Source: Dehalococcoidia bacterium (GTDB lineage Bacteria; Chloroflexota; Dehalococcoidia; GIF9; UBA5629). Taken from it: a DNA stretch of 37,184 bases. Positions 1 to 7,528 of this stretch are shown piece after piece. Positions within the stretch are counted from its first letter, which is position 1. Every line of letters starts with the position of its first letter. A program made the position numbers and the translations under genes. The stretch covers positions 18,690-55,873 of the forward strand of contig DUEX01000008.1 in the NCBI GenBank assembly GCA_011170325.1, in the 5' to 3' direction. The notes beneath the pieces are model-generated. The model searched no databases, had not been told where the DNA came from, and was given only the letters and a program-made list of their open reading frames with translations.

Positions 1-2
1 CC

Positions 3-1166
3 GAGGGTATTTTCAGGCAGATGGAATCATCTATACCAGAAATATCCTCTGTAGCCTGGAGTTCCATCATCACTGGGGTTAATCCCGGTGAGCATGGCAT
101 ATTCGGATTCACTGACCTGGCTCCCCAAACCTATAGAACTACTTTCCCCAATTTCAATTCGCTTAAGGCACCCCCTTTTTGGCAACGGGATAAGGCCACA
201 CGGTCAATCATCATCAATGTGCCATCTACCTATCCTGCCAGAAGGCTGAACGGCGTTTTGATTGCCGGCTTTGTAGCTTTAGATTTGGAGAAAGCGACCT
301 ATCCACCATCGCTAGTCCCTCAGCTAAAAAGTATGGACTACCGCGTAGACGTTGATTTCCAGCGGGCAAATGAGTCCGTGAGCTTCTTCCTAAGTGACCT
401 CAACAAGACTTTTCAGGCTCGTATCTCAGCCTACCGCTACCTCTGGCAAAACGAGGACTGGACTGTCTTCATGCTAGTATTTACCGGCACTGACAGACTA
501 ATGCACTTCTTATGGAATGCCTATGAAGATGAGGCTCACGCCTATCACTCTGCTTTTTTAGACCACTTCCATCAGATAGATGAAGTCATAGGAGAGATAA
601 CGCAGAGAATGCGGGACAATGATTCCATAATACTGCTTTCCGATCATGGCTTCGAACGGCTAGATAAAGATATATATGTAAACTTTGTATTAAAGCAAGA
701 CGGGATGTTGAAATTGGAAAATGAGCTGCCTTTAAGCCTTAAGGACATTGCAGAAGGTACAAGGGCATTTGCTCTTGACCCTGGCAGAATATATATCAAT
801 CTCAAAGATAAGTATCCACGAGGCTGCGTTGGGTCTCAGGAGCGAGAGTCCGTGCTCAAAGAACTGGAAAGCATTTTTGGCTCTCTGAAGCTAGATAGCA
901 AGAGAGTGATAAGACGCTGCTACCGAAAAGAAGAAATTTATGAAGGGCCATTTCTACCCCAAGCACCGGACATGGTGCTCCTGGGCAATAAGGGCTTGAA
1001 CCTTAGAGGCAGCATTAAAGCTAAGAAGCTCTGGGAAAAGGGGGCTCTAGCTGGCAAGCATTCTCAGCCTGATGCTTTCTTGCTGGTAAGAGGCAGCTTT
1101 GATAGAATGATTATGCCAGAAAGGCCTCGCGTATCTGATGTGGTTGGCATAATGAATGAATTGTAA
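3..1166 (+). CDS. Alkaline-phosphatase-superfamily phosphodiesterase/nucleotide pyrophosphatase-like protein, 5' partial
   Basis: The reading frame is open from base 3, so the true start lies before the window; the ATG at 21 is internal to a conserved block. Visible hallmarks are PEISSVAWSSIITG followed by NPGEHGIFGF, which matches the nucleophile region of type I phosphodiesterase/nucleotide pyrophosphatase proteins with Ser where Thr is common. Further on are TDRLMHFLW (metal-ligand Asp and His), SDHGFERL (the DHG metal site) and a late GKHSQPDAF His motif. Family members hydrolyse or transfer phosphodiesters, sulfates or phosphonates; the substrate here cannot be read. It ends 12 bases before the SqdB-like gene, so the two are probably co-transcribed. 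A second gene of this superfamily starts at 36657. Family call is firm, function is not. Confidence 0.85.
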   Translation, partial: EGIFRQMESSIPEISSVAWSSIITGVNPGEHGIFGFTDLAPQTYRTTFPNFNSLKAPPFWQRDKATRSIIINVPSTYPARRLNGVLIAGFVALDLEKATYPPSLVPQLKSMDYRVDVDFQRANESVSFFLSDLNKTFQARISAYRYLWQNEDWTVFMLVFTGTDRLMHFLWNAYEDEAHAYHSAFLDHFHQIDEVIGEITQRMRDNDSIILLSDHGFERLDKDIYVNFVLKQDGMLKLENELPLSLKDIAEGTRAFALDPGRIYINLKDKYPRGCVGSQERESVLKELESIFGSLKLDSKRVIRRCYRKEEIYEGPFLPQAPDMVLLGNKGLNLRGSIKAKKLWEKGALAGKHSQPDAFLLVRGSFDRMIMPERPRVSDVVGIMNEL

Positions 1167-1178
1167 GGAGGAGCGTGT

Positions 1179-2678
1179 ATGAGTTTGCACAACGCAAACC
1201 TCACCTGCTGGAATTGCCCGGCTATTGACTTGGCGGGAAAGGTAGATTTTCGAGCCTGTGGTCAAGCAGTGGAGAAATTTCAAAAGAGCCTGGGTGAGAA
1301 CTCAGAAGTTCATATTATGGCAGAGTGCAAAAGGCGCCCTGAGCTAGGTATCTTCGACCCAATGTCAATCACCTTCGAGGAATGCCCTGAATGGAAAGAG
1401 ACCCCCTTCGGATACATACTGAAAGACATGAGGGTGATGATTCTAGGGATAGATGGATATCTCGGTTGGACGCTTGCCCTTTGGCTAGGCAGTATCGGAT
1501 GCCAGGTCAGTGGGATCGACAACTATAATCGCCGCGACTGGGTAATGGAAAGGGGGGCTCATAGTGTTATTCCCATTGCCAGGATGACGGATAGGCTTCA
1601 TGCTGCCAGAGAAGTTTTGGGAATCGACATCAATTTTCGCAAGATGGACATTATGGACCGCTCTCATCTCAAGGAATTCCTTGAGGAGGTAAAACCAGAG
1701 GCGATTGTCCATTACGCTGAATGTCCCAGTGCTCCATATAGTATGATAGATGCCGACCATGCTATCTTGGTACAGCAAAATAATGTCCTGGGGACATTGG
1801 GGCTACTATTCCTTATGCGAGATATTTGCCCAGAGACTTCACTGCTCAAACTTGGTACCATGGGCGAATATGGTACACCTTTAACTGGTCGCCCGCTCTT
1901 TGAAGGCATATTCCCCGCCGATGCTGTCCTTCACTGGCACGACCAGGAATGGAGCTTGGGTGGAGAACTCACCCCCAGAGACCCGGTCAGCTTTTATCAT
2001 GTGAGCAAGGTGCAAGATACTTTCAATGTTTACGAAGCCTGCAAGTACTGGTGGTTACATTCATACGACATAATGCAGGGTGTCATTTACGGTGTACGCA
2101 CTGAGCAGGTGGCTGCTGACCCAAGGCTACGCACTCGACTCGACATTGATGAATGGTTTGGCACAGTAATGAATCGCTTCGTGGCTCAGGCAGTGGTTGG
2201 CATACCCCTAACCCTTTACGGTGCCGGGGAACAGCTACGAGGCTTCATTGCTCTGGAGGATGCTATGCAATGTATGACACGGTTGATTTGTTCCCCACCG
2301 GAACCGGGACAGTATGCAGTTGTCAACCAGATGTCTGGCTACTACAGTTTGAGAGAATTGGCTGAAACGGTGACTAGAGTGGGACGGAAAGAGTTTCATC
2401 TGCCGGTAAAAATCCAGCGAGTGGAAAACCCACGGGTAGAAGCTGACCGGCATCCTTTTGTACCTATATACGAAAGGCTACCAAAGGACTTTGGCTTTGA
2501 GCCTAAGGTCCCACCTGAGGAAGCCATATACAACATGTTCGAGTTGCTAACTCAGCCCGAAATCAAAGAGAGAATCGAACAGAAGAAGCATCTGATTCTG
2601 CCTCGAACCTGGTGGTCAGGAGTAAAGAAGCAGGTGGAGAGCATAGAAGTCCTTGAGGAGGTTGAAGTACCAGATTAA
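1179..2678 (+). CDS. sqdB: UDP-sulfoquinovose synthase-like SDR enzyme (SqdB family) with Cys-bearing N-terminal extension
   Basis: Residues 84-499 resemble SqdB/SQD1, which makes UDP-sulfoquinovose from UDP-glucose and sulfite using bound NAD. Seen: Rossmann start MRVMILGIDGYLGW (about 84-97), CPSAPYSMID (182-191; SqdB proteins have a very similar SAPYSMID), GTMGEYGTP (226-234) with the family Thr, and YHVSK (273-277) as the catalytic Tyr/Lys pair. The first 83 residues are extra: they carry CWNC (10-13) plus Cys27, Cys50 and Cys69. The start at 1179 has a strong AAGGAGG site, whereas the internal ATG at 1428 has none, so the extension appears to be translated. A thioredoxin gene follows 20 bases after the stop. 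SqdB-like enzymes also act in surface glycan synthesis (for example Agl3 of Sulfolobus), which fits this locus better than sulfolipid. A related sugar-modifying SDR with another nucleophile remains possible. Confidence 0.85.
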   Translation: MSLHNANLTCWNCPAIDLAGKVDFRACGQAVEKFQKSLGENSEVHIMAECKRRPELGIFDPMSITFEECPEWKETPFGYILKDMRVMILGIDGYLGWTLALWLGSIGCQVSGIDNYNRRDWVMERGAHSVIPIARMTDRLHAAREVLGIDINFRKMDIMDRSHLKEFLEEVKPEAIVHYAECPSAPYSMIDADHAILVQQNNVLGTLGLLFLMRDICPETSLLKLGTMGEYGTPLTGRPLFEGIFPADAVLHWHDQEWSLGGELTPRDPVSFYHVSKVQDTFNVYEACKYWWLHSYDIMQGVIYGVRTEQVAADPRLRTRLDIDEWFGTVMNRFVAQAVVGIPLTLYGAGEQLRGFIALEDAMQCMTRLICSPPEPGQYAVVNQMSGYYSLRELAETVTRVGRKEFHLPVKIQRVENPRVEADRHPFVPIYERLPKDFGFEPKVPPEEAIYNMFELLTQPEIKERIEQKKHLILPRTWWSGVKKQVESIEVLEEVEVPD

Positions 2679-2698
2679 CCTTTGAGGGAAATGAAAGT

Positions 2699-3022
2699 GT
2701 GAACGCGCCGCTGCGTCTTACAGATGCTACTTTTGAGGAAGAGGTGCTTGAGTCAAAGATTCCTGTCCTGGTTGATTTTTGGGCTTCTTGGTGTCCACCA
2801 TGCAAGATGGTTGAACCGGTGATAGCAAACTTAGCCCAAGAGTATGATGGCAAGATAAAAGTCGCCAAGCTACATGTAGACCAGAACCTAAAGATGGCTT
2901 CTAAGTACCAGATAGTGGGAGTGCCTACTTTTATCTTGTTCGATTCAGGTAAGGAGGTCCAGCGGCGAATAGGAGCACAGTCGAAAGAGCAACTAAATCA
3001 AATGGTAATACAAGCACTGTGA
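2699..3022 (+). CDS. trxA: Thioredoxin
   Basis: A 107-residue protein of normal thioredoxin length, cytoplasmic, with the active site WASWCPPCK at residues 28-36 (Cys32 and Cys35) and the cis-Pro region VGVPTF. The usual Gly of WCGPC is Pro here, a common variant. Translation probably starts at GTG 2699, since GAGGGA lies 9 bases upstream; the nearby ATG at 2691 meets a stop after three codons. It lies between the SqdB-like gene and a glycosyltransferase whose GTG start overlaps its stop, so it belongs to the glycan operon. A role in keeping the SqdB cysteines reduced, or in supplying reductant for sulfite formation, is an inference from position only. Confidence 0.9.
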   Translation: MNAPLRLTDATFEEEVLESKIPVLVDFWASWCPPCKMVEPVIANLAQEYDGKIKVAKLHVDQNLKMASKYQIVGVPTFILFDSGKEVQRRIGAQSKEQLNQMVIQAL

Positions 3023-3663
3023 CTGTCTCAACAGTCATCCCTGCCTACAATGAAGCACGGCGCATTGGTGAGGTGATAAAATCAGCAGCTCAATATGCAG
3101 ACGAGGTCTTGGTTGTTGATGATGGCAGCAGTGATAGCACAGCCAAAGCAGCTAAAGATGCAGGAGCTCTGGTAATATGTAAAGAGCATGGTGGCTACAT
3201 CAGTGCCATCAAGCGAGGCTTCAGTGAAGCCAAAGGTGATACTATAGTGATGATGGACGCAGATGGGGAACATTGTGCTGAAGACATCCCACGATTGGCA
3301 GCACCTATCTTATTCGGAGATGCCGACCTAGTTTTAGGCTCACGACCTCATATCGACCGTCTCTCCGAGCGCTTCATCAACTGGCTGACGAGCTTCAGAG
3401 TGAAGGTAAAAGACTGCGGCAGTGGCTTCCGTGCTATCCGGAGGGACTCAGCTTTAAAGTTAGAGCTGTCAGGTAAATGTACCTGCGGTGTCTTTGTCTT
3501 GGAAGCAGCTTCCCTAGGTTTGCGCATAACTGAGGTACCCATCAACCTTCATTCAATTTCGAAAAGAAGGAGAATTCTCTGGTCCCACTTTCAACAGTTA
3601 TTCTACATATTACATTGGCTGATAAAGTCTCCGGTTCGAAAGTCAGCAGCCAACAGTAGATAG
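3019..3663 (+). CDS. Family 2 glycosyltransferase (dolichyl-phosphate-mannose-synthase-like)
   Basis: A 214-residue GT-A fold enzyme. It shows the N-terminal VIPAYNEARRIGEVI motif, VVDDGSSDSTA for nucleotide binding, MMDADGEH as the DXD-type metal motif, and DCGSGFRAIRRD as in the DPM/DPG-synthase group. No clear membrane segment follows the catalytic domain. The start is a GTG at 3019 overlapping the thioredoxin stop, so translation is probably coupled. The last few codons (RKSAANSR) run into sequence resembling the inverted form of the heptamer repeat described at 3643-3816, so the native C-terminus may have been altered. Donor and acceptor sugars cannot be told. Confidence 0.88.
   Translation: MTVSTVIPAYNEARRIGEVIKSAAQYADEVLVVDDGSSDSTAKAAKDAGALVICKEHGGYISAIKRGFSEAKGDTIVMMDADGEHCAEDIPRLAAPILFGDADLVLGSRPHIDRLSERFINWLTSFRVKVKDCGSGFRAIRRDSALKLELSGKCTCGVFVLEAASLGLRITEVPINLHSISKRRRILWSHFQQLFYILHWLIKSPVRKSAANSR
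3643..3662 (-). repeat. Short heptamer-type repeat, inverted copy
   Basis: The sequence around TCAGCAGCCAACAGTAGATA reads on the - strand as CTACTGTTGGCTGCTGA, the same CTG/GACT-rich heptamer style found at 3772-3816 and 3931-3967. It overlaps the end of the upstream glycosyltransferase gene. The copy is short and degenerate, so it could be coincidence. Confidence 0.35.
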
Positions 3664-3688
3664 TTGTGGTCTAAACCTAATGTCAAGA

Positions 3689-3772
3689 ATGAAGGAATTC
3701 AAAGATATGAAGGTTTGGCAAAAGGCAAGGGGGCTAGCAAAGTGCGTCTACTTAAGGGAAACTAACCAATGA
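3689..3772 (+). pseudogene. Truncated four-helix-bundle (23S rRNA intervening-sequence, S23/IVP type) gene remnant
   Basis: Twenty-seven codons reading MKEFKDMKVWQKARGLAKCV and then YLRETNQ before a TGA. The opening MKxFxD(L/M)KVWQKAxxLAxxVY is the very characteristic N-terminus of the roughly 120-residue four-helix-bundle family found in rRNA intervening sequences and related to the Avd protein of diversity-generating retroelements. The rest is missing: the sequence passes straight into the heptamer repeat, and the TGA overlaps the next ATG. It is therefore either a decayed gene or a short peptide. Such genes travel widely in uncultured bacteria, so this is a sign of past insertion in the glycan operon. 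Confidence 0.65.
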
Positions 3773-4743
3773 CTGCCAATCGCCGGCTACCGACCGCTGA
3801 CTGTCGACTATCGACTATCTTAGTCACTGGCGGCTGTGGTTTTATAGGCACCAACTTGGTGCGGTATTTATTTAGCAAAGGCTACAAAATCAGAGTCCTC
3901 GATAACCTATCCACTGGCAAAAAGGAGAACCTGCTGACTGCTGATTATCAACTGCCGACTGCCGACTTGATAGTAGGAGACATTCGAGACAGAGATGTAG
4001 TCGAAAAGGCTGTGGAAGATATAGATGCTGCCATTCACCTAGCAGCCCACACCAGCGTAGTGGAATCATTAGACAACCCAGAGGAAGATTGGAATATTAA
4101 TGTCACAGGCACACTTAACCTTCTGGAAGCTTGCTGCCTCAAAGGAGTGAAGAAATTTATCTTTGCTTCCTCCAACGCTGTGCTGGGCGAGCAGCCTCCT
4201 CCAGTTGACGAAATGAAAATTCCCAAACCACTTTCTCCCTACGGAGCTTCTAAGCTAGCCTGCGAAGCCCTATGTTCCGCCTATTACCACTCCTTCGGCT
4301 TAAACACCATCTCTCTCCGCTTCGCCAACTGCTACGGTCCTTATTCTGAGCACAAGGCCAGCGTGATTGCTAGATTTATGGACTGGGCAAGACAAGGCAA
4401 ACCCCTTATAATCTACGGTGATGGCAAACAGACTAGAGATTTTATCCATGTGGACGATGTCTGCCAGGCAATCCATCTCTGCCTAACAGCTGCTGACTCG
4501 ATAGCTGGTAAGATTTTCCAGATAGCCAGTGGAGTCGAGACCAATATTGATGAACTTGCCAAGATGATAAAGGAGATAATAGAAAGGAATGTGCCGACTA
4601 TTTATGAGCCGAAGCGAAAAGGAGAAATTGAGAGAAACTACTCTGACATAACCAAAGCAAGGAGAGTGCTAGGCTTCAAGCCCAAAGTCACACTTAAACA
4701 AGGGCTGCACGATTTGTGGGAACGCTATACAGTCCAAGATTAG
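3769..4743 (+). CDS. NAD-dependent sugar-nucleotide epimerase/dehydratase (extended SDR) carrying repeat-encoded insertions
   Basis: A 324-residue extended SDR. The Rossmann motif TGGCGFIG lies near 20-27, the catalytic YGASK near 158-162, and RFANCYGPYS plus TRDFIHVDD downstream match UDP-glucose 4-epimerase-like enzymes. Two pieces do not belong to the family fold. Residues 2-16 come from heptamer repeat copy 1, and residues about 56-66 (LTADYQLPTAD) come from copy 2, sitting between the STGKKENL loop and LIVGDIRD where homologues have a short variable loop. The frame is preserved through both, so the enzyme may still fold. The start ATG overlaps the stop of the preceding remnant. Which epimer it makes cannot be read. 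Confidence 0.85.
   Translation: MTANRRLPTADCRLSTILVTGGCGFIGTNLVRYLFSKGYKIRVLDNLSTGKKENLLTADYQLPTADLIVGDIRDRDVVEKAVEDIDAAIHLAAHTSVVESLDNPEEDWNINVTGTLNLLEACCLKGVKKFIFASSNAVLGEQPPPVDEMKIPKPLSPYGASKLACEALCSAYYHSFGLNTISLRFANCYGPYSEHKASVIARFMDWARQGKPLIIYGDGKQTRDFIHVDDVCQAIHLCLTAADSIAGKIFQIASGVETNIDELAKMIKEIIERNVPTIYEPKRKGEIERNYSDITKARRVLGFKPKVTLKQGLHDLWERYTVQD
3772..3816 (+). repeat. Heptanucleotide tandem repeat, copy 1, translated as epimerase N-terminus
   Basis: About 45 bases built of diverged seven-base units of the GACTGCC/GACTACC type, for example GACCGCTGACTGTCGACTAT. Because three units make seven codons, the translation is heptapeptide-like: TANRRL, then PTADCRL. It provides the start region of the epimerase and directly follows the four-helix-bundle remnant. 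Confidence 0.7.
3931..3967 (+). repeat. Heptanucleotide tandem repeat, copy 2, inside the epimerase gene
   Basis: The units CTGCTGA CTGCTGA TTATCAA CTGCCGA CTGCCGA CTT show a clear seven-base period. The stretch is in frame in the epimerase and encodes LTADYQLPTAD. It is the same family as the copy at 3772-3816, so this gene was hit twice or the repeat spread locally. Confidence 0.8.
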
Positions 4744-4755
4744 CTAGGAGAAGAT

Positions 4756-5370
4756 ATGACTTTGAAAAGGTTTGAGGCTCTTAAGCCATGGATAGAAGGA
4801 AAAAGGGTACTTCACATAGGTTGTGTGCAGCATAATTGGCAGAAGTCCTTGACTAATAGCTGGATTCACGCTTATATAGTAAAACAATCAAGAGAAGCAA
4901 TGGGGATAGACATCTTGGAAGAAGGTGTAAGAGAACTTGCAGAAGGAGGTTATAAAGTTGAAACGGCAGATGCTGAAAACTTCGACTTGAATGCAGAGTT
5001 TGATGTAATTTTTGCCGGAGAATTAATTGAACATCTCGAAGACCTTGGAGGGTTCCTTGATAGTTGTAAAAGACATATGGGAGCCGAATCTAAACTGATA
5101 ATAACGACTCCAAATAGTTTTGGAATAGTTTATTTCATCACGCGTCTGTTTGGAATCAGGTTCGTGAATCCTGAACACACATGCTGGTTCGACGAGCAAA
5201 CGATAGGACAGCTTCTTAATCGTCACAGTCTAGAAGTCATCGAGAGGAAATTCCTGCCTATTTATTCTACGAACTTAAGTCGAACTCAGAATGCCGTCTT
5301 GCAAGTAATTGAAAGTCTATTCCCAAAGAGATTTCGAGCCACCTTATTTATGGTAAGCCAAAAGCAATAG
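4756..5370 (+). CDS. Class I SAM-dependent methyltransferase
   Basis: A 204-residue protein with motif I variant KRVLHIGCVQHN (about 15-26), an acidic motif II GIDILEEG, then DAENFDLNAEFDVIFAGELIEHL cut as DVIFAGELIEHL, typical of methyltransferase type 11/23 proteins, and IITTPNSFG for motif III. It probably methylates a sugar of the glycan or a glycan precursor, judged only by position among glycosyltransferases. TAGGAG lies just before the ATG, 12 bases after the epimerase stop, so it is in the same operon. Confidence 0.85.
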   Translation: MTLKRFEALKPWIEGKRVLHIGCVQHNWQKSLTNSWIHAYIVKQSREAMGIDILEEGVRELAEGGYKVETADAENFDLNAEFDVIFAGELIEHLEDLGGFLDSCKRHMGAESKLIITTPNSFGIVYFITRLFGIRFVNPEHTCWFDEQTIGQLLNRHSLEVIERKFLPIYSTNLSRTQNAVLQVIESLFPKRFRATLFMVSQKQ

Positions 5371-5433
5371 TAAAGAGAACATTGTAGAGAAGTCAGGGCA
5401 TAAACATTTCACCAAAATGGAAAGAGGAACCGA

Positions 5434-6114
5434 ATGAAAGTCTGTGCAGTCATCCCAGCATATAATGAGGCACATACTATCGGCAGGATTATACAAGAGA
5501 CCAGGAAATATATTGATACCGTCTTTGTAGTGGATAATGGCTCCAGTGACAATACTGCTGAAGTAGCTCGTCAGAGCGGTGCTGAGGTCATCGATTATTC
5601 TGCTAAACGGGGTTACGGAGCTGCCCAGTACGCTGGACAACAAGTGGCGATACAGAACGGTTTTGACTACATTCTACAGTTAGACGCTGATGGACAACAC
5701 GACCCAATCTATATCCCAAAGCTCCTAGAGGCAATGCAAAGCGGCGATTATGACATAGTTCTCGGCAGCAGATTCCTGACTAAAAGTGATAAGAATTCAG
5801 ATTTCAACAGAAAGATTGGTATCGTCTTTTTCTCTAAGGTTGTTAGCTTTCTAGGCCATGCTGAGATTACAGATGTTACCTCAGGATTTAAAGTCTATAA
5901 AGCTAGCAGCCTCAAGAAACTAAGCAAGCCATGTGACACGCACCCCGCAGTAGAGCAGATGCTAGAGATAGCTAAAAGAGGTATGAGCATAAAAGAAGTG
6001 CCAATTGAAATGCCAGCTCGGAATACAGGTGAATCACACCTTACCTTAGTAAAATTCGCATTCTATCCTTTCAGGGTAATTTGGTTACTTTTGAAAGCTA
6101 TGCTTTTTAAATAA
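5434..6114 (+). CDS. Family 2 glycosyltransferase (DPM/DPG-synthase group)
   Basis: A 226-residue GT-A enzyme starting MKVCAVIPAYNEAHTIGRII, with VVDNGSSDNTA, LQLDADGQHDP (DXD metal site), VLGSRFL and DVTSGFKVYK, all typical of polyprenyl-phosphate/sugar transferases in this group. No membrane domain is present. AGAGGAA precedes the ATG. It resembles the glycosyltransferase at 3019 in type, and the two may act one after the other or on lipid-phosphate donors; that is inference. Confidence 0.88.
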   Translation: MKVCAVIPAYNEAHTIGRIIQETRKYIDTVFVVDNGSSDNTAEVARQSGAEVIDYSAKRGYGAAQYAGQQVAIQNGFDYILQLDADGQHDPIYIPKLLEAMQSGDYDIVLGSRFLTKSDKNSDFNRKIGIVFFSKVVSFLGHAEITDVTSGFKVYKASSLKKLSKPCDTHPAVEQMLEIAKRGMSIKEVPIEMPARNTGESHLTLVKFAFYPFRVIWLLLKAMLFK

Positions 6115-6125
6115 GCCAATTTAGA

Positions 6126-6293
6126 ATGTCAGAAACACAGAGCTCTTTTGAAACAAGAGGTGACTTAAATCAAAATCACAAAGTTCCTTTAGCAGAATTA
6201 ACTTGGTTACTGAGAAAATGCTGCATTAAGATGAAAGAAGCTCGCTGCACTTCAATCTCTTACGGAATAGAATCGCTAGGAATGGAATTATGA
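6126..6293 (+). CDS. Possible small protein of 55 residues, unknown
   Basis: An ATG-to-TGA frame fills nearly the whole gap between two glycosyltransferases. It begins 11 bases after the upstream stop, and its TGA overlaps the next ATG in an ATGA arrangement. The product starts MSETQSSFETRGDL and contains WLLRKCCIKMKEARCTSIS; it has two adjacent Cys and no membrane segment. There is no good ribosome-binding site, so it may be translated by coupling, be a decayed N-terminal piece of a lost gene, or be chance. I do not recognise a family. Confidence 0.35.
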   Translation: MSETQSSFETRGDLNQNHKVPLAELTWLLRKCCIKMKEARCTSISYGIESLGMEL

Positions 6294-7528
6294 ATATCCT
6301 TTTTGTGCATGAGGTGGAGTGGATTAAGAAGGTTGTGTTTGAAATGCACAACCTTGCGGAAGCTTTATCATTATTGGGTCATCAGGTTTATGCTATCGAT
6401 TACGCGAATAGGTGGGTTAGGGCTAAGCCTCTCGATTTCGGAAGCTTGAGAACAACGGAATTTAAAAACATGGCTCGGGCTTATCCTGAGGCCTCTGTAT
6501 GCTTGAGGAGACCCGGCTTCATTAAAATTCCTGGCTTAAGCCGCTTATCTGCTGCTTTTACCCACTATCTGGAAATCCAGAGAACTATCAAAGAAAAGAA
6601 TATTGATGTTATTGTACTTTACTCTGTCGCTACCAATGGACTACAGACTATCCATTTAGCCAGGAAGTTTGGAATCCCCATAGTGTTCAGGTCCATAGAC
6701 ATACTGAATCAACTTGTACCCTATCCCCTGTTGCGCCCCCCAACTAGGATTTTTGAGAAAAAGGTGTACTCGAGCGTAGATATGATTTTAACAATTACCC
6801 CCAAGCTCTCCAGTTACGTGATCAACATAGGCGCTAATCCAGACAAGGTGAAATTGCTTCCGGTATTGGTGGACACAGATTTATTCCACCCATCGCCTGA
6901 CCCCACTGAAATGCGCCAGAAATGGGGGTTTGGTGAAGATGATCAAATCACTGTTTATATTGGCACTTTATATGAATTCAGCGGCCTTGATACAGTTATC
7001 CGCCAATTCCCTAAGGTTATAGAACAAATCCCAGGAGCGAAATTACTGATTGTAGGTGATGGTTCCCAACGCCTGAAATTGGAAGCAATCGTCGCCGAGT
7101 TGGGCTTAAAAAAACATGTCATCATGACCGGGCTGCAACCTTACCACACCGTACCGCAATACATAAACCTCGCTGCTATATGTATAACTCCCTTCCTTAT
7201 TACTGATGCCACCAGGGACATATTCCCCAGCAAGATAGTACAATATCTTGCTTGTGGGAAGGCAGTAGTAGCGACACCGCTCCCGGGTACGTTAGCTGTA
7301 ATCCCTGGCGAGCAGCAAGGGGTGGTATACACAGATGGTGCAGATGAAATGGCAAATGAGATAATTTCCTTACTTAGGTCGGCAGAGCATAGGCAACAAC
7401 TGGAACGTGCTGGCTTAAACTATGTGAAGCAAGTACACAGCCATGAAACTATAATCCGTCAGCTTGAGGCAAGGCTGGAGGAGTCTATCAAGGGAAAACA
7501 TAGTGGAGAATTATCTAAACGAGTATAA
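6290..7528 (+). CDS. Family 4 glycosyltransferase (GT-B)
   Basis: A 412-residue GT-B retaining glycosyltransferase. The N-terminal half begins MNILFVHEVEWIKK and holds the acceptor domain. The C-terminal half shows VYIGTLYEFSGLDTVI, LLIVGDGSQRLKLE and FPSKIVQYLACGKAVVATPL, the usual nucleotide-sugar-binding region (an EX7E-like site in which the first Glu is not obvious). AGGAATGGA precedes the ATG. Cytoplasmic or membrane-associated by family; sugar unknown. Confidence 0.88.
   Translation: MNILFVHEVEWIKKVVFEMHNLAEALSLLGHQVYAIDYANRWVRAKPLDFGSLRTTEFKNMARAYPEASVCLRRPGFIKIPGLSRLSAAFTHYLEIQRTIKEKNIDVIVLYSVATNGLQTIHLARKFGIPIVFRSIDILNQLVPYPLLRPPTRIFEKKVYSSVDMILTITPKLSSYVINIGANPDKVKLLPVLVDTDLFHPSPDPTEMRQKWGFGEDDQITVYIGTLYEFSGLDTVIRQFPKVIEQIPGAKLLIVGDGSQRLKLEAIVAELGLKKHVIMTGLQPYHTVPQYINLAAICITPFLITDATRDIFPSKIVQYLACGKAVVATPLPGTLAVIPGEQQGVVYTDGADEMANEIISLLRSAEHRQQLERAGLNYVKQVHSHETIIRQLEARLEESIKGKHSGELSKRV

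Noticed and set aside
3643-3967. CRISPR array from the heptamer repeats
   Set aside because: Units are 7 bases with no constant repeat of 20-40 bases and no unique spacers of even length; two short tandem stretches do not form an array.
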